A stretch of DNA of 38,131 bases from DASXRA01 sp046734315. Lineage in GTDB: Bacteria; Actinomycetota; Actinomycetes; Mycobacteriales; Jatrophihabitantaceae. Numbering within the stretch: position 1 is the first letter of the stretch; every line of letters begins with the position of its first letter. The stretch is taken from positions 1 through 38,131 of the forward strand of contig JBKPQY010000026.1 of assembly GCA_046734315.1 (NCBI GenBank), read 5' to 3'. Shown piece by piece: positions 24,648 through 33,568 of this stretch. The notes beneath the pieces were generated by a model. It had not been told where the DNA came from, searched no databases, and was given only the letters and a program-made list of their open reading frames with translations. The translations under genes and the position numbers were made by a program.

Positions 24648-26312
24648 GTGCAGCGGATGTCCGAGCGTTGGTATCAGACGGCGGTCGTGTATTGCCTGGA
24701 GGTCGACTGCTTCCAGGATTCCGAGGGCGACGGCAACGGCGACCTGCGCGGGCTGATCAGCCGGCTGGACTATCTGTCGCGGCTGGGCGTGACCTGCCTG
24801 TGGCTCAACCCGATCCATCCGACACCGCATCGCGACGACGGTTACGACGTCGCGGACTACTACGGTGTCGACCCTCGCCTGGGCTCCCTGGGCGACTTCG
24901 CCGAGCTGGCCGCCGAGGCCGAGCAGCGCGGGATCCGCATCATTCTCGACCTGGTCGTCAACCACACTTCGAGCGAGCATCCCTGGTTCCAGTCTGCGCG
25001 AAGCAGCCCGGACTCGCCCTACCGCGACTGGTACGTGTGGAGTGACACGGAGCCGCCGGACCGGCGACAGGGAATCGTCTTCCCGGGCGAGCAGCGCGAA
25101 ACGTGGAGCTTCGACGAGCAGGCGAAGGCCTGGTACTTCCACCGGTTCTACGACTTCCAGCCCGATCTCAACTGGGCGAATCCGCAAGTCCGCACGGAGA
25201 TCAAGAAGGTCATGGGCTTCTGGCTGCAGCTAGGCGCCGCCGGTTTCCGGGTCGACGCCGCGCCTTTCGTGCTCGAACAGGTCAAAGCCGGAGTCGATCC
25301 CGCCCCGAAGGATTTCGGCATCCTCGACGACTGGCGCCAGCACCTGCAGTGGCGCCGCGGCGATGCGGTGCTGCTCTGCGAGGCCAACGTCACACCGGAC
25401 GAGCTGAGCGCCTACCTCGGGGAACGGCCCGACGGCCCGAACAACCGCGCGCACATGCTCTTCTCGTTCGTACTCAACACGAAGCTCTGGCTGGCGCTCG
25501 CACGCTCGGATGCCGAGCCGCTGGTCGAGGCACTGCACCACCTGCCGCGGGTGCCGGCGATGGCTCAGTGGGCGACGTTCCTGCGCAACCACGACGAGCT
25601 AGACCTGAGCACGCTCACCGACGAGCAACGGGGCGACGTCTTCGCGGCGTTCGGCCCACGCGCTGACATGCGCCTGTTCGGCCGCGGCATCCGCCGTCGG
25701 CTGGCCCCGATGTTCCGCGGCGATCGCCGGCACATCGAGCTGGCCTACGCATTGCAGTTCGCCATGCCGGGCACGCCGGTCCTGCGTTACGGCGAGGAGA
25801 TCGGCATGGGAGACAACCTGGCGCTGCCCGGGCGGGACGCCATCCGCACGCCGATGCAGTGGAATGCCGGCGCCGCGGCCGGCTTCTCCGCGGCGCCACG
25901 CAAGCAGCTCGCCCGTCCGGTGGTGACACGTGGGCGATACGGCGCCAGCACCGTGAACGTCCGTAGCCAGCAGCCCGATCCGAGCTCGCTGCTGCGATGG
26001 TTCGAACAGCTCATCCGAACCCTGCGCGAGTGCCCGGAGATCGGCGTCGGGCAGTGCACGGCGCTCGACGCACCGCTGCCACGCTCCGTGCTGGCGCACC
26101 GGTTCGACGCGCCGCAGGGAGCCATATTGCTGCTGCACAACCTATGCGACGAACCGGTCCACGTGCAGATCGGCAAGCTGGACGACATCACGGAGCCGTT
26201 TGAGGTCTTCTCAGACGGCCCATACGAGCCACCGACCGTACGCCTCGACGACCTAGAGTTACACGGCTGGGGGTATCGGTGGATCCGGCTGCGCCGCGGC
26301 GTCGTCCCCTGA
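24648..26312 (+). CDS. GH13 alpha-amylase-family enzyme (trehalose-synthase-like)
   Basis: This 554-residue cytosolic enzyme has a complete (beta/alpha)8 GH13 catalytic set: region I DLVVNHTS, region II GFRVDAAPF with nucleophile D203, region III LLCEANV with acid/base E245, and region IV FLRNHDEL with D316. The opening WYQTAVVYCLEVDCFQDSEG is typical of the actinobacterial clade near trehalose synthase. The C-terminal domain (about 455-554) is a beta sandwich. GTG at 24648 fits AGGAG 6 bases upstream; the ATG at 24657 is too far away. Whether it isomerises maltose or hydrolyses alpha-glucans is not certain. No maltokinase domain or other glycogen/trehalose gene is present nearby. Confidence 0.9.
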   Translation: MQRMSERWYQTAVVYCLEVDCFQDSEGDGNGDLRGLISRLDYLSRLGVTCLWLNPIHPTPHRDDGYDVADYYGVDPRLGSLGDFAELAAEAEQRGIRIILDLVVNHTSSEHPWFQSARSSPDSPYRDWYVWSDTEPPDRRQGIVFPGEQRETWSFDEQAKAWYFHRFYDFQPDLNWANPQVRTEIKKVMGFWLQLGAAGFRVDAAPFVLEQVKAGVDPAPKDFGILDDWRQHLQWRRGDAVLLCEANVTPDELSAYLGERPDGPNNRAHMLFSFVLNTKLWLALARSDAEPLVEALHHLPRVPAMAQWATFLRNHDELDLSTLTDEQRGDVFAAFGPRADMRLFGRGIRRRLAPMFRGDRRHIELAYALQFAMPGTPVLRYGEEIGMGDNLALPGRDAIRTPMQWNAGAAAGFSAAPRKQLARPVVTRGRYGASTVNVRSQQPDPSSLLRWFEQLIRTLRECPEIGVGQCTALDAPLPRSVLAHRFDAPQGAILLLHNLCDEPVHVQIGKLDDITEPFEVFSDGPYEPPTVRLDDLELHGWGYRWIRLRRGVVP

Positions 26313-26315
26313 GGC

Positions 26316-26357
26316 AGATCAGGTGGAGTCGCCCTTGCCGCCGTTGGCGGCTGATCT
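26316..26357 (+). terminator. Hairpin downstream of the GH13 gene
   Basis: An outer AGATCAG/CTGATCT pair (26316-26322 with 26351-26357) encloses a tight inner GCCGCC-GTT-GGCGGC stem (26337-26351); the stems share one base, so one may dominate. It starts 3 bases after the stop codon and lacks a clear U-tract. Confidence 0.45.
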
Positions 26358-26642
26358 CGTCCTGCCTCGACATGCCGTGGAGACGCCCGTCCAGGGCGCA
26401 CGAGATGGAGAAACCCACGAGCTCGGCGGGTTCGACGTTCGAGGCTCCGGATAGCGGGCATGCCTGGATCGGCCGTGCAACCTGCGGGTGCGTGCAGCCC
26501 AATGCGTACGCCGCGAAAGGTGGTCCGGTCCGGCCCTCCACCTTGAGGCTTGATCAACTGCGCACCGCGGCGCGCCGACGCGGTCGCGATGGGTTGCGGC
26601 TGTACATTCGTGCCGCGATCAGGCGCGGCCCGAAGGCAGGCG
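26358..26642. other. Intergenic stretch, no supported gene
   Basis: Frames on both strands are open for part of this stretch but lack a ribosome site and have mixed composition. GAAGG just before 26643 serves the next gene. Nothing else stands out. Confidence 0.45.
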
Positions 26643-27173
26643 ATGGCTGGTGTGGGTGTCCCGGTCGGTATTGATCGGGTGCGTCATCAGGATCTCGCTG
26701 GCCGAAACCGCCACGTGTGGTGGCGGCGCGGTGCGCTGGCGCTTGTGGCGGCACTGCCGATACTGGGCCTGTTGAACGTCTTCGGCCAGCGGGCCACGCC
26801 CACCACCTACGAAAGTTCCTCAGCGGTCTTGACGATCGATTCGCCGGCGCGCGTGCGAGGTGGGTTGATCTTCACGACCGAAATCGTGATTACCCCACGC
26901 GGGCGCCTGACGAGCGCGCGGCTGTATCTCGATCGCGGCTGGTTCAAAGCGATGACCTTTAACGGAGCGGCGCCGCAGCCGTCGACCGAGAGTGCTCAGG
27001 GCCGCTGGACGATCTTGGACTTCGGGCAGCTGCCGGCTGCGGTCGCGTTCCGGGTGTGGATCTCCTGGCAGACCAACCCCACCAACCTCGGCCGGCACTC
27101 GCAAGACGTCGAGCTTTACGACGGAGGCACCCAGCTCATGAACGTTCATCGCACGCTTACGGTGTTCCCTTAG
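26643..27173 (+). CDS. Membrane-anchored protein paired with a DUF421 protein
   Basis: This 176-residue protein has a basic cytoplasmic start, one transmembrane helix (RGALALVAALPILGLLNVFG, about residues 26-45), and an extracytoplasmic beta-rich domain with VLTIDSPARVRGGLIFTTEI and WTILDFGQLPAAVAFRVWIS. The ATG at 26643 follows GAAGG at proper spacing. The next gene starts 2 bases after its stop, so the two are co-translated and probably interact. I do not recognise the extracytoplasmic domain. Confidence 0.75.
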   Translation: MAGVGVPVGIDRVRHQDLAGRNRHVWWRRGALALVAALPILGLLNVFGQRATPTTYESSSAVLTIDSPARVRGGLIFTTEIVITPRGRLTSARLYLDRGWFKAMTFNGAAPQPSTESAQGRWTILDFGQLPAAVAFRVWISWQTNPTNLGRHSQDVELYDGGTQLMNVHRTLTVFP

Positions 27174-27175
27174 CC

Positions 27176-27622
27176 ATGGACGTCGTTGTCCGCGCGGTCA
27201 TCATCTACGTGCTGGTGTTCGCGCTCACCAGGGCGCTCGGACGACGGGAAATGTCGACGTTGCAGCCGTTCGATTTCATCCTGCTGGTGGTCATCGGCGA
27301 TCTGATCCAGTCCGGCGTGACGCAGAATGACCTTTCGGTCACTGGCGTGCTGCTCGTGGTATGCACGATCGGCGGCTTGCAGGTTCTCACCTCCTACATA
27401 AGCTTTCGTTTCCGCCGGATGCGAGCCGTGCTGCAGGGCGAGCCGATCGTGCTCGTCGAGAACGGGCGGCTGATTGACCGGAACACGCGCCGCGAACGAC
27501 TCACCCTCGACGACCTGGCCGAGAAAGCCCGGCTCAGCGAGATCGCGTCCCTTGATGAAATCCGATGGGCCGTACTGGAAACCAACGGCGATATCAGTTT
27601 CATCAAACAACGCGCCAGCTAG
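27176..27622 (+). CDS. DUF421 (YetF-type) membrane protein
   Basis: This 148-residue protein has three N-terminal helices and a cytoplasmic domain. LTRALGRREMSTLQPFDFIL and the VVIGDLIQSG stretch are the DUF421 signature. The C-terminal part, with GEPIVLVENGRLIDRNTRRE and ERLTLDDLAEKAR, matches the YetF/DUF421 soluble domain; the terminal ETNGDISFI is also typical. Family members are linked to spore or membrane functions in Bacillus but have no known biochemical role. It is tightly coupled to the membrane-anchored protein before it. Confidence 0.88.
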   Translation: MDVVVRAVIIYVLVFALTRALGRREMSTLQPFDFILLVVIGDLIQSGVTQNDLSVTGVLLVVCTIGGLQVLTSYISFRFRRMRAVLQGEPIVLVENGRLIDRNTRRERLTLDDLAEKARLSEIASLDEIRWAVLETNGDISFIKQRAS

Positions 27623-27689
27623 CGGCCGTTTCGTCGCTGCTGCCCGATCGCGCCCCTGGTCGGTGCAGCCGACACCGCTCATCTCGGGA

Positions 27690-27803
27690 TCAGTCCTGCG
27701 ACGTCGGATGATTGCGGTAATCAGCCTGATCGCATCGGGCTTGCAGATCAAGGCGGTCCGTCTCGTCCGCCGTGACCTGCACGGCGTAGGCGGTGATGGT
27801 CAC
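27690..27803 (-). CDS. Possible 37-residue protein
   Basis: A GTG at 27803 opens a short frame reading VTITAYAVQVTADETDRLDL and ending in a TGA at 27690. The first half has strong GC bias at third positions and plausible protein composition. There is no good ribosome site, so this may be the tail of a decayed gene or chance. Listed only because the surrounding 500 bases hold nothing better. Confidence 0.25.
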   Translation of the reverse strand: MTITAYAVQVTADETDRLDLQARCDQADYRNHPTSQD

Positions 27804-28127
27804 CGGTCCGGCGCCCCGACGGTCGTTTGCAGTTCGGTTCTGTGGTCTTTCTCGCTGGCGATCGGATCGTTCGTCTTGGCCGGTGTTCTGTTGAAGCGAT
27901 CGAGTCGGAGCTGCTCGCGGGTACTCGCGGCGGGGGCCGTGTCCAGAGTTCGCGCGAGGTGTGGCGGCGACGTTGGGGTAGGCGCGGCAGGGTAGCGGTG
28001 GGCCGCCGCTGGATGTGAGCCAGGCGGCAGCTGGCTGAGCCTGCGTCGTCCTTAGAAGCCGTCGAGCTGACGCTCGGCGTCGCGACCCGCTGTTCGCTCG
28101 GCTTGGCGGTCGGCCGTGAAGCTAATC
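27804..28127. other. Intergenic stretch, nothing supported
   Basis: No convincing frame, tRNA-like fold or long palindrome was found on either strand between the possible 37-residue frame and the VOC gene. Confidence 0.45.
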
Positions 28128-28505
28128 TCAGCGCCCATTGATCTCGAAGATATTGCCGGTGGGGTCTTTGAACCACGCCATCTTCACCGGGCCGGCTTGG
28201 TGGATGTCGCCGTCGCGGGTCGCGCCATGAAGGTTGTCGTATTGCTGGAAGGTGCTGACGCCGGATGCTTTGAGGTCGTCCACGGCGCTGGCCACGTCAT
28301 CAATGGTCCAGGCCGCGGTCGTCGCCTTGTTCGAACCTGCCTCCTCGGACTCGTAGACAATGAGGTCGCTGGTGCCGGTTCGGTATTGAATCCACCCGGG
28401 TTCCTGTCGAACCTCTGCCAGATGCAGCTTCGTCTCGTAGAAGTCGCGGGCTTCGTCAAGGTCGTTGACGGCTACCAGCGTCGTGATATCAGTGTTCGCT
28501 AACAT
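28128..28505 (-). CDS. VOC-superfamily (glyoxalase/bleomycin resistance-type) protein
   Basis: This 125-residue protein has the paired beta-alpha-beta-beta-beta modules of the VOC fold. The first opens TTLVAVNDLDEARDFYETKL, the second has WTIDDVASAVDDLKASGVST, and it ends with MAWFKDPTGNIFEING, where the Glu is a typical metal ligand. A His in LHGATRDG or DIHQAG could be another. The ATG at 28505 is preceded by GAGGAGG 8 bases upstream. It could be an isomerase, dioxygenase or binding protein; the substrate is unknown. Confidence 0.88.
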   Translation of the reverse strand: MLANTDITTLVAVNDLDEARDFYETKLHLAEVRQEPGWIQYRTGTSDLIVYESEEAGSNKATTAAWTIDDVASAVDDLKASGVSTFQQYDNLHGATRDGDIHQAGPVKMAWFKDPTGNIFEINGR

Positions 28506-28758
28506 GCCATCGTCCTCCTCGGTCGAATGCCTCCGGAAAGGAACTGCGGTCGCGCCGTCGCGGGGACGCAGGCCCTGCCCGCCCGGTCTTCCGGACCGGA
28601 GATTGCGACACAGCGCCTGCTGGCCTAGAGTCCCAAACCGGCGCGGTCCCTGGTGCGGAAACGTCGACACAAATGGTCGACACCGGTGGTGCAAGCGCTG
28701 CTTGGCCAGCCAGCGAAGCGAGGCCAGGTGCCGGATGGCGCCCGAGCAACGAATTGCG

Positions 28759-29071
28759 TCAGTAGCCGCCGCCACCACCGCCACCGGAACCGCCGCCACC
28801 GCCACCGAGGTGCCGGCCGATGATTACCCAGTAAGCGATTGCGCCGATGAGTGTCAGGACACCTACGACCATCGCGGCGGTCGCGATGCCGAATCCGCGC
28901 CCTCCTTCTCGTTGAATTTGGCCGCGTGCCTTAGCGCCGAGGACTATGCCAAGCACGGATCCGATTCCGCCGAGTGTGAGAATCGCTAAATACCAGTCCC
29001 CAGATCGCCAGTCGGTTATGTCGCTGACTGGGCTGTGTCTTTGTGGGCCGAGTGGTTACATATTGCGACAT
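28759..29071 (-). pseudogene. DUF4190-like small membrane protein with a one-base frameshift
   Basis: An ATG at 29071 with AGGAG 7 bases upstream begins MSQYVTTRPTKTQPSQRHNR and runs LAIWGLV. The next frame continues LAILTLGGIGSVLGIVLGAK and ARGQIQREGGRGFGIATAAM, the DUF4190 core with two transmembrane helices. It ends in a GGGGGGSGGGGGGGY tail. One extra base in the AAA run at 28988-28990 accounts for the break; removing it restores one frame of about 103 residues. It is therefore either a sequencing error or a very recent mutation, and the gene may be intact in the organism. Confidence 0.7.
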
Positions 29072-29102
29072 GAGCCTCTCCTTCCCTTGGAGTGGGCATC
29101 AA

Positions 29103-29522
29103 CTAGTCGTTCCCGTGGCCGCGCCGTGCGTAAACGTGCGACGCAAGAATGACGGCGATCACCAACAGCACCACCCACGGCAGTGACCCGGACCGGCGCC
29201 CCGACGATGGCCAACAGGACTGCACCGCCGGTATAGACGACCAACCCGAAGGTGGCCAGCAACCATAGGGGGCGCGCTCGAGGCCGGTGGGCGCGCCGCC
29301 GATGCCGGCGCTCGGGTCGTGGAAGGGCGTCTGGTCCAGCAACAGCCCGATCTCCGCCCCTGGCGTCAGCTCCCCCGACACCAGATGCGCGGCGACCACC
29401 CGCCGCCTCGTTGATAAGCGCTGCGACGCGACGCTCGGCAGCCCGCTGCTCTTCCCTGCCGCCTGGTCGTCCTCGGTCCCGGCGCTTCCCCGAACCGTTG
29501 CCCAACCGAGCGATTCGAACAT
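29103..29522 (-). pseudogene. Membrane protein gene with several frameshifts
   Basis: Fragments in two frames join into one plausible protein: REEQRAAERRVAALINEAAG, then VVAAHLVSGELTPGAEIGLL with LDQTPFHDPSAGIGGAPTGL, then LWLLATFGLVVYTGGAVLLA, then PWVVLLVIAVILASHVYARR. Two transmembrane helices end the protein. Shifts fall near 29397-29408, in the five-G run at 29268-29272 (one base short), and in the CCC at 29187-29189 (one base extra). The family is not recognised; the start is uncertain (ATG at 29522 is one option). Confidence 0.5.
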
Positions 29523-29791
29523 ACCTAGAGGGTGGCGTTGGGCGACTCGACGGCCGCGCGGGAGGTGCCGCTACGCGTGCGGGTTTGCCGATGAGTGCTC
29601 CTTCTAGACGATCTTGGTTGGCCCCTGCCCATGCTCGCGTTCCGCGGACACTCATGTCGCCCTACAGCCGGATTGCGCCCAGCGATGTCTCGCACAGCAC
29701 CGAAGATCGGGGCTACCGTGACGTCGGTCGCGTCGAAATTTCGACGTACAAGCAGAACTCCAGGACGTAGGCGGATTGCGCCCCGAGAGCC
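29523..29791. other. Intergenic stretch containing a 16-bp palindrome
   Basis: No gene is supported. The stretch holds the perfect palindrome CGTCGAAATTTCGACG at 29731-29746, whose core recurs upstream of the GH13 gene. Confidence 0.5.
29731..29746. promoter_or_regulatory. Perfect 16-bp palindrome CGTCGAAATTTCGACG
   Basis: A perfect palindrome with an AAATTT centre in GC-rich DNA. It shares GTCGAAATTTCG with 24608-24619. It lies between the 3' end of the carboxylate-amine ligase gene and the decayed membrane gene, so a role in transcription of the latter is possible. Confidence 0.4.
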
Positions 29792-30955
29792 TCAGCAATC
29801 TCGGCTTTCCGGTGACACAGATGCCACCCCCGAGGCGCGCGCGCGGCGGCGGGGTTGGATTCGGCAACCAGCCGTCCGCTCGACGGCCGCGGTGATCACG
29901 TCGGCCAGGGCGTTCCGTCGGGCGTAGGCGGCCTGCTGCAGCATCGCGCCGTTGCCCCGCTCGCGAATCTCCTTTAGAGCGCTCAGCACGATGTCCTCGT
30001 CGCCGGTACCGCGCATCGCCGGACCGAGGTTCGCGAGCAGCTCGTCGACCAGCGTCCAAGCCGGCCTCGGCCGGCCGCGGCGCACGTCCACCAGGTCTGC
30101 GCCCAGACCGGACCGTGCCGCCCGCCAGGCGGCCGCCCGCAACAGCTCGACCCGAACATCTGGTGCCGCGATACCGGCCCGCCACTGCTCGGCGGCCGTG
30201 GCCACCAGCGCACGGCAAAGACCGGCGACGGCGATAGCATCCTGCACGTCCTGGCACACGTCGGCCACCCGGATCTCGACGGTCGGGAAGCTCTCCGACA
30301 GCCGGGCGTCGAAATAGATCATGCCGCGGTCGAGCGTCGTGCCCGACTCGAGCAATTCAGTGACCGCGCGCTCATATCCGGCGACGTCACCGAACCGCTC
30401 GGTCGGCCCCGCGGTCGGCCACTGCCCCCAGACGATGCTGCGATAGCTGGCATAGCCAGTGTCCTCGCCCTGCCAGAACGGCGAGTTGGCAGAGAGCGCA
30501 GCCAGGATCGCCAGCCACGGACGCAGCCGATCAAGCACCGCGACACCCTCCTCCTTCGAAGCCACCGACACGTGCACGTGCTGCCCGCACGTCAGCTGCT
30601 GACGTGCGACCAGGCCGAATGCTCGGGCCATGTCCTCGTAGCGCTCGTCAGGCGTCGGCGTGGGCCGCCCAGGCAGTGGACTCGTAGCCAGCGCGACCAC
30701 CCGCGTGCCTAGGGCGCACGCGGCGTCCGCCACCTCGGTCCGCAGCCGGCGCAGTTCGCCGGTCAGCTCGTCAAGCGACGAGCACGGCCGGGTCGCGATC
30801 TCGACCTGCTCGCGTTTGAACTCGTGCTCGAACTCCGGACAGTCCGCAGCCTGGCTGGCCACCGCCACGACCTCTTCGGCGACCGGCCTGGCGTGAGGTG
30901 TCCCGGGACTGACCAGCAGCAGCTCTTCCTCGACACCAACAGTCCGCATCGTCAT
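29792..30955 (-). CDS. YbdK-type carboxylate-amine ligase (GCS2 family)
   Basis: This 387-residue cytosolic ATP-dependent ligase starts MTMRTVGVEEELLLVSPGTP, the glutamate-binding GVEEE segment of GCS2 proteins. Further markers are EFEHEFKREQVEIATRPCSS, LTCGQHVHVSVAS with the Gln-His-Val-His motif, and RLSESFPTVEIRVADVCQDV. The family resembles gamma-glutamylcysteine synthetase, but purified members often have weak or other amide-forming activity, so glutathione or mycothiol roles should not be assumed. ATG at 30955 is chosen; a TTG at 30988 extends it by 11 residues. The C-terminal tail after residue 370 is arginine-rich and unconserved. Confidence 0.9.
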   Translation of the reverse strand: MTMRTVGVEEELLLVSPGTPHARPVAEEVVAVASQAADCPEFEHEFKREQVEIATRPCSSLDELTGELRRLRTEVADAACALGTRVVALATSPLPGRPTPTPDERYEDMARAFGLVARQQLTCGQHVHVSVASKEEGVAVLDRLRPWLAILAALSANSPFWQGEDTGYASYRSIVWGQWPTAGPTERFGDVAGYERAVTELLESGTTLDRGMIYFDARLSESFPTVEIRVADVCQDVQDAIAVAGLCRALVATAAEQWRAGIAAPDVRVELLRAAAWRAARSGLGADLVDVRRGRPRPAWTLVDELLANLGPAMRGTGDEDIVLSALKEIRERGNGAMLQQAAYARRNALADVITAAVERTAGCRIQPRRRARASGVASVSPESRDC

Positions 30956-30994
30956 AACGTCAGTCTGCGCCACGGGCCCACGTCCCAAACTCGC

Positions 30995-31256
30995 TCACGT
31001 TCGGGGTGGTTCCTCCTTCGGCCGCGGCCAGACAACGCGCGCTCCGTCACGAAGCTCGTGCATTGCGCGCGGGTATACGACCGACCTCTTCCTCAGCTGT
31101 CTCGTGCACCGCGAGGATCCGACGCAGCCGCCGTAGCCCGGTTCGCAGCGCAGGGCCGAGATCACGAGCGGGCGGCAGTTGACGCCGCAGGGGACGGCCT
31201 GCACTGGGTAGGCGACCGGTCTTACGGTGCAGTTCCTCGAGGATCACCGGGCTCAC
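30995..31256 (-). pseudogene. Remnant of a hemerythrin-like protein
   Basis: A GTG at 31256 opens VSPVILEELHRKTGRL and reaches LRRLRRILAVHETAEEEV. The frame then loses sense, while the next frame continues VVYPRAMHELRDGARVVWPR to a stop at 30995. Joined, HETAEEEVVYPRAM matches the His-x3-Glu...YP segment of the hemerythrin (HHE) fold. One extra base near 31082 explains the break. The protein is shorter than usual (about 85 residues versus 140 or more) with a degraded middle, so real decay is likely in addition. Confidence 0.5.
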
Positions 31257-31441
31257 CGCCTACCGCCCTGCAGCCGTCTGGCTCAGTGAGGATCGTCCGC
31301 GCGTGCCCAGGGCGGCACCATCTGCGATTTCTCTGCCCAACGGCGATCGCCTGCGACTTGCTGCTGACGTTGCCCACCCGAGCCGGTGGCCGCACGTGCA
31401 CGACCGCGTGCCAGATCACGACAAGGTCCGTGCCGTGCGCG

Positions 31442-33418
31442 TCAGTGGTACGGGATCCACGCCCGCTGCCCAAGCGTGGACAGGTCGCTGACCATGAGCC
31501 CGTCATCCGAGACAGTCCACAGGTCGTCGCCGATGACGACCGAGCGCATGATCCCGGCCTGGCCGTACGTGGACGTGCTCGGCTGCGTGACGGATCCGCG
31601 GATCGTGATCTGCGACTCAGCGACACGTAACACGACGGCACTGGCGCGGGACTGACCGTTCTGCCACGTGCTTACGGGCAGCACGGCGGCCCCGGTCTGT
31701 GGCCAATACAGGAACGCGTGCGGGTCCCATTCGGCGCCGGACTGGAAGTTCGTCCTGACCAGGTGCGCGATCCGCAGCGGATGCGATGGACTGCCGACAT
31801 CGAACAACGACACCTGCAAGCCGATGGGCCGACCCTGGGCCGTCGCGTCCTCACCGACGCCGATCAGCGTCGTTTCGGAGACCGGGTAGAGGTAGGACGA
31901 GTATCCGGTGAGTTCGAGAGCGCCTGCCACGCGAGGCGCGGCGGGTTCGCGCAGATCCAGCGTGTAGAGCGGATCCATCTGCTGGAACGTCACGATATAG
32001 CCGACGGGACCGATGAAGCGTACCGAGTAGATCCGTTGGCCGCTGCCGAGTCCGTCGACCTCGGACACCTTTGTGAGCCGGTCCGCGCGCAGCGCGAAGA
32101 CCGAGCTGGACGAGGTGCTCTCGGCGCTGCTTTGACCCGGCTCGTCGGCAAGCGCGTAGCCGGTGGTCGTCGCGACCCGGAGGTACCCGTCGTACTCGGA
32201 CAGTGAGTACTGGTTCAGTAGCCGGCCGGGCACAACTCCGGAGGCGACGTATCGTGCCGGGCCGGGCGCGGAGATGTCGAGCCGGTGGATCTCTGTCCGC
32301 TGGGGCGGCAGCTTCGGCACTATCGGCCGGCCGTCGGGGCCGCGTTCGAGGACCGGCTGGAACCACCACTGCGGGTTGCTCGCGATGTAGAGACTGGTCG
32401 TGGTCGCGTATACGGTGTCCCCGTCCGCGGCCAGGCTGACCGGGGACACATCGGCAAGGCCCGCGTTCAGGTCGATGCTGTAGACGGTCAGCATCGAGGT
32501 GCCGGTGTAGTCGGCTGGATGGCTCACGTCGCGGCACGCCACGGTGCGCGACGACGTGTGCCCGCCGGCGTCACGTACTTGGTATTCGGGCAGCCATGCA
32601 GTAGCCGGGGTGCGCTGCACCGCAGCACGCGCGCGTGCGAGTTGCGTCTTCGCGTCGACTCGCCCGGAAGACTGCGGCACGACGATCTCCGGCTGGCTGC
32701 GCACCACGAGGCGCACGGTCGACCCGACCAGGCGCGCGTCCACGTAGCTACCGCTCGGGGTGAAGGTGCCGAGGACCCGGGGTAGACCGGACAGATCGAC
32801 GAGCACATACCGCGTCATGTTGTCTATTGGGCCCGGAATCCCGCCGGGCGTCGGCGCGACAAGACCGCCAGGGGCCTCCCCGCCCCCGCCAGGGGTCAGC
32901 ATGCCGCTAGCGGAGAGGATCACCAGCGCGCGGTCACCTTCGACGAGCAGGTTCGACGCTCCCCATGCTTGCGGCGCCGCGCTGAGCGGAAGCCGCGTGG
33001 CGACCTGCTTCGTGCGGGCGTCGACGACCCACAGAACTCCACGCTCCACGGTGATCAAGCGGTCGCCGTCGGTCTTGACGAGATCCGGTTCGTCCGCGCC
33101 GGGGACATAGTCGTTCGTCGGGGAGTACGCGGGACTGGCGGACGGAGTAGCCGCGCTCTGCGCAGCGCCACCGGCCGACGCATACGCGACACCAGGCGGC
33201 GTGCCGCCCCAGATCCCCACGCTGCGTGCAGCGTGTGCCCTCAGGTCGGCGACCATCTCGGCGCACGCGCCATAAGCCACCAGCCTCGCGCCGCTGGCCG
33301 GAGACGTCGTGGGCTGCTGACTGCCGGGGGCCGAGTCGCTGCCCCCGGATGTCGCCACCCAGACAAGGCCGGCAACTCCGGCCCCCACAGCCGCGCCTTT
33401 GACGAGCCAGGTCCTCAT
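31442..33418 (-). CDS. Secreted or membrane-anchored beta-propeller protein
   Basis: This 658-residue protein starts with a basic, hydrophobic signal or anchor (KGAAVGAGVAGLVWVATSGG) and a Ser/Pro/Thr-rich linker. The long remainder has repeated blade-like strands, including DEPDLVKTDGDRLITVERGV, TVYATTTSLYIASNPQWWFQ, VGYIVTFQQMDPLYTLDLRE and GDDLWTVSDDGLMVSDLSTL. This is the pattern of the C-terminal beta-propeller family of secreted proteins. Role unknown; propellers usually bind ligands or proteins. It is divergent from a large S53 peptidase with a 150-bp shared promoter gap, which suggests joint regulation and possibly joint action at the cell surface. Confidence 0.88.
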   Translation of the reverse strand: MRTWLVKGAAVGAGVAGLVWVATSGGSDSAPGSQQPTTSPASGARLVAYGACAEMVADLRAHAARSVGIWGGTPPGVAYASAGGAAQSAATPSASPAYSPTNDYVPGADEPDLVKTDGDRLITVERGVLWVVDARTKQVATRLPLSAAPQAWGASNLLVEGDRALVILSASGMLTPGGGGEAPGGLVAPTPGGIPGPIDNMTRYVLVDLSGLPRVLGTFTPSGSYVDARLVGSTVRLVVRSQPEIVVPQSSGRVDAKTQLARARAAVQRTPATAWLPEYQVRDAGGHTSSRTVACRDVSHPADYTGTSMLTVYSIDLNAGLADVSPVSLAADGDTVYATTTSLYIASNPQWWFQPVLERGPDGRPIVPKLPPQRTEIHRLDISAPGPARYVASGVVPGRLLNQYSLSEYDGYLRVATTTGYALADEPGQSSAESTSSSSVFALRADRLTKVSEVDGLGSGQRIYSVRFIGPVGYIVTFQQMDPLYTLDLREPAAPRVAGALELTGYSSYLYPVSETTLIGVGEDATAQGRPIGLQVSLFDVGSPSHPLRIAHLVRTNFQSGAEWDPHAFLYWPQTGAAVLPVSTWQNGQSRASAVVLRVAESQITIRGSVTQPSTSTYGQAGIMRSVVIGDDLWTVSDDGLMVSDLSTLGQRAWIPYH

Positions 33419-33568
33419 ACCTCTTCAATGCGCCGGCGGGGCCGTCGTGTTGTCGGGATCCGTGAGACTGGTGCGCGCCCGGGCAACTCCTCGCCGTCTG
33501 CCGTATCAGCCGGGAACTGCCGGGCTCCTGGTCTGTGATCCGGTCTCGGGACAGCAAAAGGGGGGACT

